Assembly: GCF_023156585.1 (NCBI RefSeq)
Contig: NZ_JALNMI010000001.1
Location: 930,001-994,000 of the forward strand
DNA from: Subsaxibacter sp. CAU 1640
GTDB lineage: Bacteria; Bacteroidota; Bacteroidia; Flavobacteriales; Flavobacteriaceae
DNA: 64,000 nucleotides
Reading direction: 5' to 3'
This document shows, in pieces, positions 59,556 through 64,000 of the stretch (positions within the stretch are counted from its first letter, which is position 1; each line of letters begins with the position of its first letter). Under the pieces are notes generated by a model, which worked only from the letters and a program-made list of their open reading frames with translations, was not told where the DNA came from and searched no databases. Both the position numbers and the translations under genes were made by a program.

Positions 59556-60788
59556 ATGCGTTGGATTGTCTTTATCATCATCTATATTTTACTTAATTTT
59601 TACGGATTTCAGGCCATTAAAACGGTGTCGAAATTACCTTGGTTACATTACTTATTTATAGGAATTGCACTGTTGATAGTTGGAAACTTTGTGATTCAAT
59701 TTACAATGACGTCAGAAGGACGTGTGCTTTCACCTGCCAAGAGTTATGCCTTTGGATTTCTATTATCGTTTATTCTTTTCAATCTGGTATTGGTGATATT
59801 TTTATTTGGAGAAGATATAGTTCGTTTTATAATTGGAATCAACGAGAAACTCTTTGGATCGACAAAAGAATACCATGCACCTTCGCGTAGAAAATTTATA
59901 AGTAGCATTGCACTGGGTATTGCTGCCATTCCATTCGCTTCTATGTTATATGGAATGTATCGCGGTAAATACAATTACCGAGTTTTAAAGTACATATTAC
60001 ACTTCGAAGATTTACCCGAAGCTTTTGATGGTTATCGCATTACCCAAATCAGTGATATCCATTCAGGAAGTTTTGACAATCGTGAAAAAATAGAGTATGG
60101 TGTCAACCTTATCAAGGAGCAGCAAAGCGATGTTATTTTTTTCACAGGAGATTTGGTCAATAATAAAACGTCTGAAATGTTGCCGTGGAAAGATTTGTTC
60201 AGTGAGTTAAAGGCCAAGGATGGGGTGTATTCAGTATTAGGAAATCATGATTATGGCGATTACATTGATTGGAAAACTGAAGAAGAAAAAACTCAAAATC
60301 TGGAAGATTTAAAATTTCTCCAAAAAGAAATGGGCTACGATTTATTATTGAATGACAGCCGTTTTATAGAACGAAATGGACAACGAATTGCTATAGTAGG
60401 TGTGGAAAATTGGGGTAAAGGCGGTTTCAAAAAAGCAGGCGACCTTAAAAAAGCCTCCGAAAAGATTGATGCCAATGATTTTAAAATTCTTTTAAGCCAT
60501 GACCCAAGCCACTGGGATGAGGTCGTTACGAAAGATGACTATCATTACCATTTAACCTTAAGTGGGCATACACATGGTATGCAGTTCGGTATTGAAATAC
60601 CAGGATGGGTAAAATGGAGTCCGATAAAATGGCGATACAAGCATTGGGCAGGAATCTATAAGGAACTTGGACAATACATCAATGTGAATAGAGGGTTTGG
60701 TTATTTGGGCTATCCTGGACGTGTGGGTATCTGGCCGGAAGTTACTGTCATTGAACTGAAAAAGGGTCCTGATTCCTTGAATTCCTAA
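59556..60788 (+). CDS. Membrane-anchored metallophosphoesterase (YkuE-like)
   Basis: 410 residues. Three N-terminal helices (3-20, 30-50, 62-90), then an internal twin-arginine-like stretch SRRKFISSIALGIAAIPF (110-127), then the calcineurin-like domain with all metal motifs: SDIHSG (Asp167, His169), TGDLVNN, GNHDYG (229-234), LLSHDPSHWDE and LSGHTHGMQFG. Binuclear-metal phosphoesterase; related YkuE proteins are Tat-exported lipid or UDP-sugar phosphohydrolases. The catalytic domain is therefore probably periplasmic. Confidence 0.9.
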   Translation: MRWIVFIIIYILLNFYGFQAIKTVSKLPWLHYLFIGIALLIVGNFVIQFTMTSEGRVLSPAKSYAFGFLLSFILFNLVLVIFLFGEDIVRFIIGINEKLFGSTKEYHAPSRRKFISSIALGIAAIPFASMLYGMYRGKYNYRVLKYILHFEDLPEAFDGYRITQISDIHSGSFDNREKIEYGVNLIKEQQSDVIFFTGDLVNNKTSEMLPWKDLFSELKAKDGVYSVLGNHDYGDYIDWKTEEEKTQNLEDLKFLQKEMGYDLLLNDSRFIERNGQRIAIVGVENWGKGGFKKAGDLKKASEKIDANDFKILLSHDPSHWDEVVTKDDYHYHLTLSGHTHGMQFGIEIPGWVKWSPIKWRYKHWAGIYKELGQYINVNRGFGYLGYPGRVGIWPEVTVIELKKGPDSLNS

Positions 60789-60830
60789 AGCTATCATTGA
60801 GCAAAGGGAAGCTATTTGCGTATCATATAG

Positions 60831-60859
60831 TTGAATATGAAAAAAAATATGTAGGTTTG
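60831..60859 (+). promoter_or_regulatory. Bacteroidota-type promoter for the thioredoxin-fold gene
   Basis: TTG (60831-60833), 18-base spacer, TAGGTTTG (60852-60859), 32 bp before the ATG. Confidence 0.6.
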
Positions 60860-60891
60860 TAATAGCACATTTGATTTAAACATTAAAATGT

Positions 60892-61188
60892 ATGTCAAAA
60901 TTTGGCGAATTAATAGATGTTGATATTCCAGTTTTGTTGGATTTTTTTACAGAATGGAATGAACAGTCTACAGCAATGCATCCAGTATTAAGAGATGTAG
61001 CTGCAGCACTTGGTGATAAAGCTAAAGTGATAAAAATCGACGTTGATAAAAATAAAGAGTTGGCTGAAGCACTTCGCGTAAAAAATTTGCCGACACTCAT
61101 CATTTATAAAAGTGGCGAAATGAAATGGCGTCATAGTGGTGAACAAGATGCCAATACTCTTATTGGCATTATTCAGGAATACGTTTAA
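60892..61188 (+). CDS. Thioredoxin-fold protein lacking the CxxC active site
   Basis: 98 residues with the whole thioredoxin fold: IPVLLDFFTEW, KAKVIKIDVDKNKELAEALRVKNLPTLIIYKSGEMKWRHSGEQ, cis-Pro67 kept. The active-site motif WCGPC reads WNEQS (22-26), and there is no Cys anywhere in the protein, so it cannot do dithiol exchange. It may act as a chaperone, adaptor or binding partner, as in other redox-dead thioredoxins. No signal peptide: cytosolic. Its last 20 bases overlap the convergent deacetylase gene. Confidence 0.9.
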   Translation: MSKFGELIDVDIPVLLDFFTEWNEQSTAMHPVLRDVAAALGDKAKVIKIDVDKNKELAEALRVKNLPTLIIYKSGEMKWRHSGEQDANTLIGIIQEYV

Positions 61189-61831
61189 ATTCATATTCTC
61201 TTTCAGTAAAATAGTCGAGTACTTTTGGTAATGCATATTGTAATCGCTTTGACGCTTTGACACTGTCATGAAACACAATGATGCTACCGTTTTTTGCGTT
61301 TGCAACCACATTTTGTAAGCACTTTTCGTCAGAGATGGTATCTTTCCAATCAAACGCCAAAACATCCCACATAATTATTTGATAATCTAACTTGCGAAGT
61401 GCTCGAGCTTGCTTAAATGTTATTTGACCATAAGGTGGACGAAAGAGATTATTGATGTGAGATTTTTGATTTGTAGTTTTTGAATCAATCAGCTGTTGTG
61501 TGCGCTCAACTTCTTTTAGGTAAGCCTCTGTCTTGAGTTTCCATCCTTTCGGATGATTAAACGTGTGGTTTCCTATGGAATGGCCTTCTTTGTCAATTCT
61601 ATTAAAAATTTCTTGGTGTTTTTCGATATTGTTTCCGATGCAGAAGAAAGTAGCCTTCGCATTGTATTGCTTAAGCACATCCAAAGTCCAATCTGTGATA
61701 TCAGGCGTTGGGCCATCATCAAAAGTAAGATATAATACCTTTTCTTTAGAAGGAATGTCCCAAATGCAGTTTGGGTACAACTTCTTCAGCAAAAAAGGCG
61801 TTTTTGCAGGAATTAAATTCAAATTACTCAA
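61169..61831 (-). CDS. Polysaccharide deacetylase (NodB homology domain)
   Basis: 220 residues. All five NodB motifs are seen: TFDDGPT (catalytic base Asp and metal Asp), GNHTFNHP (HxxxxH metal ligands), RPPYGQ, WDVLAFDW and IIVFHDS. Zinc enzyme that removes acetyl groups from GlcNAc or MurNAc polymers such as peptidoglycan. No signal peptide is obvious, so it may act inside or be exported by another route. It overlaps the DUF2723 gene by 4 bases at its start (ATGA) and the thioredoxin-fold gene at its end. Confidence 0.9.
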   Translation of the reverse strand: MSNLNLIPAKTPFLLKKLYPNCIWDIPSKEKVLYLTFDDGPTPDITDWTLDVLKQYNAKATFFCIGNNIEKHQEIFNRIDKEGHSIGNHTFNHPKGWKLKTEAYLKEVERTQQLIDSKTTNQKSHINNLFRPPYGQITFKQARALRKLDYQIIMWDVLAFDWKDTISDEKCLQNVVANAKNGSIIVFHDSVKASKRLQYALPKVLDYFTEREYEFKRIPE

Positions 61832-64000
61832 TCTAATCTCAAGATGCTGTCAATAGTATCTAAAGGGATGTCTCTATCTTGCTGTTGCATATCTTCCCTA
61901 GGTTCTTCTCCCATAAAATGACTAAACAGCTTTAGGTAATTGTTGAATTTCTCTGTTTCTTTCATCGCAAAATCCTTGTCCTGGTAAACTACAAGTATAT
62001 CTACCAAACTGCGATAACGCTCAATGTCCGTAACAATTTCGTCTAACAATTCGGTTTGACTTTCTATCGACAATCCACTATAATAAGTAAGGTTTTCTTG
62101 ATATTTTTTGGTGACATCCTTGTATAGCTTTCTTCCTTTTTCTGTGTTTCCAATTTCATAATAAGCACTTATATAAGGTTCAAGCAATGTATAGTATCCA
62201 TAATCATCAACAGGCATTTTTTCCATGGCAAGATCAGCAACCTTTTCAGCTTTGTCCAATTTGTCCTCATTGATCAATTGTTCAATCAATCGTGCCAAAT
62301 TACCTCTATAAGTAATACCATTCTTTCTGGTTTCAACATCATAATAAATATCAGTGCCACTATTTCCCCAATCCCAAGCCATAACTTTTTCATACATCAA
62401 ATCACTGTCTACGCGTCCCATATCGAATGGATTCGCTCTATCGACAGGTGTTTTGATAGGGACCAATTTGTAACAAAGACCGTCTAATTGCAGATAATTT
62501 TTCATCCAGATGTAATCGTCATCACCAAAACTTCCACCTGTAAAATAAATTGGTCGTTTCCAGTCGTTGTTGGCAACAATGTCAAGCATCAGAAGCCTGT
62601 TTTTGTACAAAGCGCTTCCTTTGATTTCAATTACGATGTTGTCTACAATTTTATCGGCATCTTTTTCTTTGACAATACCATTTTTAAGCACTTCTTCTTT
62701 ATTGACAGGGATTTTTACAAACCTGGTAGGGAAGTAATTGCCATTCACCATTTGATTAGGATAGACGCTTGGGTCATCACCTTCTTGCTGCATAACGAAT
62801 TTTAGCTTGGTTCTAGGATTATCGCTCAATATGAAATCCATAAAATCCTTAATGTTCAACGTGTCTTGGGAAATTCCTTTATATGGAATGTAATCGCGCG
62901 TTCCGTATCTATATTGTTCGTGTGTCATTTGCGAAGGAATCGGGTCACTATCATAAGCTTTGCGCTTCATCTGATCGATATACCAATCGGTTTGGAACAA
63001 ACTAGTGTTCACCACTCTTACATCCCTTCGAATGCCTTCAATCTCTTGTGCATACCATAAAGGGAAACTGTCATTATCCCCAATAGTGAACAAAATAGCG
63101 TTCGGATCACATGACTCCAAATATGCCACAGCCATGGAATGCGCCGTTTCTTTATTAGACCTGTCGTGATCATCCCAATTGTTGGCAGCCAGTATTCCTG
63201 GAACTAATACCATACAAACGATAGTAATTACGGGTGCCAAAAACTTGGATTTGATGCTGTTTCGTAATAGGTCGAAAATAGCATAAACCCCAAAACCAAT
63301 CCAAATGGCAAATACATAGAAAGAACCAACTACCGAATAGTCGCGCTCTCTTGGTTCAAAGGGTCTTACATTAGTATAAAACTGAATAGCCAAACCTGTC
63401 ATTAAGAAAAAAACCAACATCACCCAAAAACGTTTTTTGTCTTTATGAAACAGAAAAAATAACCCTATCAACCCTAAAATTAAAGGGAGAAAGTAATAAG
63501 TATTTCTGCCTTTATTGTTTTTAACATCACTCGGTAAATTGTCTTGAGACATTCCTAAATGCCATTCATCAATAAAGTCGATGCCGCTTATCCAGTTCCC
63601 ATGATTGTCGTACTTTCCCTGGATATCATCTTGTCTTCCAGTGAAATTCCACATAAAATAGCGCCAATACATATATCCGAATTGATACTCAAACATATAG
63701 CCAATGTTTTGTACTAAAGATGGTTTTTCAATATCTAAATATTGCCCAAATTGTTTCAGAAACGTATTGTAGTCTTCATAATCTATTTTTCCTTCAGATA
63801 CATTTTTCCTGAATTCTCCAACGATGGCTCGCAATTCATTCTGCATTTGATATTCAGGTTTGATAGAGAAGTCCAAAAGTCCAGTGAACATCATATAATT
63901 ATCGGCGTTTTCTGAACTCCACATGCGCGGAAGAATTTGGGCATGCTCTGAATTATAGTTTTGCTTGGCACCTTTGTAGTCGTTGACAATGACATATTTA
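61828..64000 (-). CDS. DUF2723 membrane protein, C-terminal part (partial)
   Basis: At least 723 residues; the frame is open to the right edge. Visible: residues equivalent to NSEHAQILPRMWSSENADNYMMFTGLLDFSI at the edge, a membrane region with several helices (YYFLPLILGLIGLFFLF, VMLVFFLMTGLAIQFY, SFYVFAIWIGFGVYAIFDLL, FLAPVITIVCMVLVPGIL), then a soluble periplasmic part with NAILFTIGDNDSFPLWYAQEIEG and RPIYFTGGSFG, and a helical tail. DUF2723 proteins of Bacteroidota are about 1000 residues and look like protein O-mannosyltransferases (GT-C fold); the catalytic N-terminus lies outside the window. Confidence 0.85.
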   Translation of the reverse strand, partial: KYVIVNDYKGAKQNYNSEHAQILPRMWSSENADNYMMFTGLLDFSIKPEYQMQNELRAIVGEFRKNVSEGKIDYEDYNTFLKQFGQYLDIEKPSLVQNIGYMFEYQFGYMYWRYFMWNFTGRQDDIQGKYDNHGNWISGIDFIDEWHLGMSQDNLPSDVKNNKGRNTYYFLPLILGLIGLFFLFHKDKKRFWVMLVFFLMTGLAIQFYTNVRPFEPRERDYSVVGSFYVFAIWIGFGVYAIFDLLRNSIKSKFLAPVITIVCMVLVPGILAANNWDDHDRSNKETAHSMAVAYLESCDPNAILFTIGDNDSFPLWYAQEIEGIRRDVRVVNTSLFQTDWYIDQMKRKAYDSDPIPSQMTHEQYRYGTRDYIPYKGISQDTLNIKDFMDFILSDNPRTKLKFVMQQEGDDPSVYPNQMVNGNYFPTRFVKIPVNKEEVLKNGIVKEKDADKIVDNIVIEIKGSALYKNRLLMLDIVANNDWKRPIYFTGGSFGDDDYIWMKNYLQLDGLCYKLVPIKTPVDRANPFDMGRVDSDLMYEKVMAWDWGNSGTDIYYDVETRKNGITYRGNLARLIEQLINEDKLDKAEKVADLAMEKMPVDDYGYYTLLEPYISAYYEIGNTEKGRKLYKDVTKKYQENLTYYSGLSIESQTELLDEIVTDIERYRSLVDILVVYQDKDFAMKETEKFNNYLKLFSHFMGEEPREDMQQQDRDIPLDTIDSILRLD

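Overview
The window is a chromosomal segment of a low-GC member of the Flavobacteriaceae (phylum Bacteroidota). The evidence is: the gliding pair gldD-gldE beside ssb and mutY; promoters of the Bacteroidota type (TTTG, then TAnnTTTG) instead of sigma-70 boxes; weak Shine-Dalgarno sequences and several TTG starts; an Oar-like TonB-dependent receptor; a DUF5686-type barrel; and surface proteins that open with the flavobacterial AQVGIGT(x)TP module. No rRNA, tRNA, CRISPR array, insertion sequence or integrase was seen. Most of the window is core genome; the accessory parts are about 33-34, 37.9-46.7 and 49.4-59.4 kb.

Layout. 0-5 kb: end of uvrC, a patatin/outer-membrane-barrel fusion, then homogentisate dioxygenase and 4-hydroxyphenylpyruvate dioxygenase (tyrosine breakdown). 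5.1-9.9 kb: a tight operon of DUF3108 protein, tryptophan 2,3-dioxygenase, M23 lipoprotein peptidase and pgi. 10-13.2 kb: TonB-dependent receptor. 13.2-16.8 kb (minus): mutY, ssb, gldE, gldD. 16.9-19.1 kb: HU, a 29-residue Thx-like ribosomal peptide, and RNase G. 19.1-19.4 kb: an eleven-copy 21-bp tandem array. 19.4-28.6 kb: small envelope proteins, rpoN, asnS, an MMPL/RND exporter and a DUF5686-like barrel. 28.6-33 kb (minus): the translation block rplM-rpsI, rpsB-tsf, pyrH-frr. 33-35 kb: a DinB-type protein and a 71-residue partner, divergent from a YafY/WYL regulator across a nested pair of identical operators. 35-37.8 kb: polA. 37.9-41.6 kb: an HTTM-like membrane protein with a small partner, a small secreted protein, and an aldehyde dehydrogenase.

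41.6-49.3 kb is the most unusual part. Two Sec-exported proteins are built from bacteriophage tail-fibre parts (one ends in a Peptidase_S74 self-cleaving chaperone, the other carries a tail-collar domain and seven HxH motifs). A four-helix membrane protein is co-transcribed with the first. Next to them are a TPR sensor kinase and a LuxR-type response regulator. The same roughly 60-bp element, at identical internal spacing, stands upstream of each tail-fibre unit, and the second copy also sits just upstream of the kinase promoter. I propose a regulated cell-surface fibre system; this is inference.

49.4-59.4 kb (minus) is an N-glycan utilisation operon: three GH92 alpha-mannosidases, an MFS sugar transporter and a glycosylasparaginase, with no SusC/SusD pair. 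One GH92 has Gln in place of the catalytic-acid Glu, which points to mannose-1-phosphate linkages as substrate; another ends in ten Ser-Gln repeats encoded by a hexanucleotide microsatellite touching the stop codon. 59.5-64 kb: metallophosphoesterase, a thioredoxin-fold protein without cysteines, a polysaccharide deacetylase, and a DUF2723 membrane protein that runs off the end.
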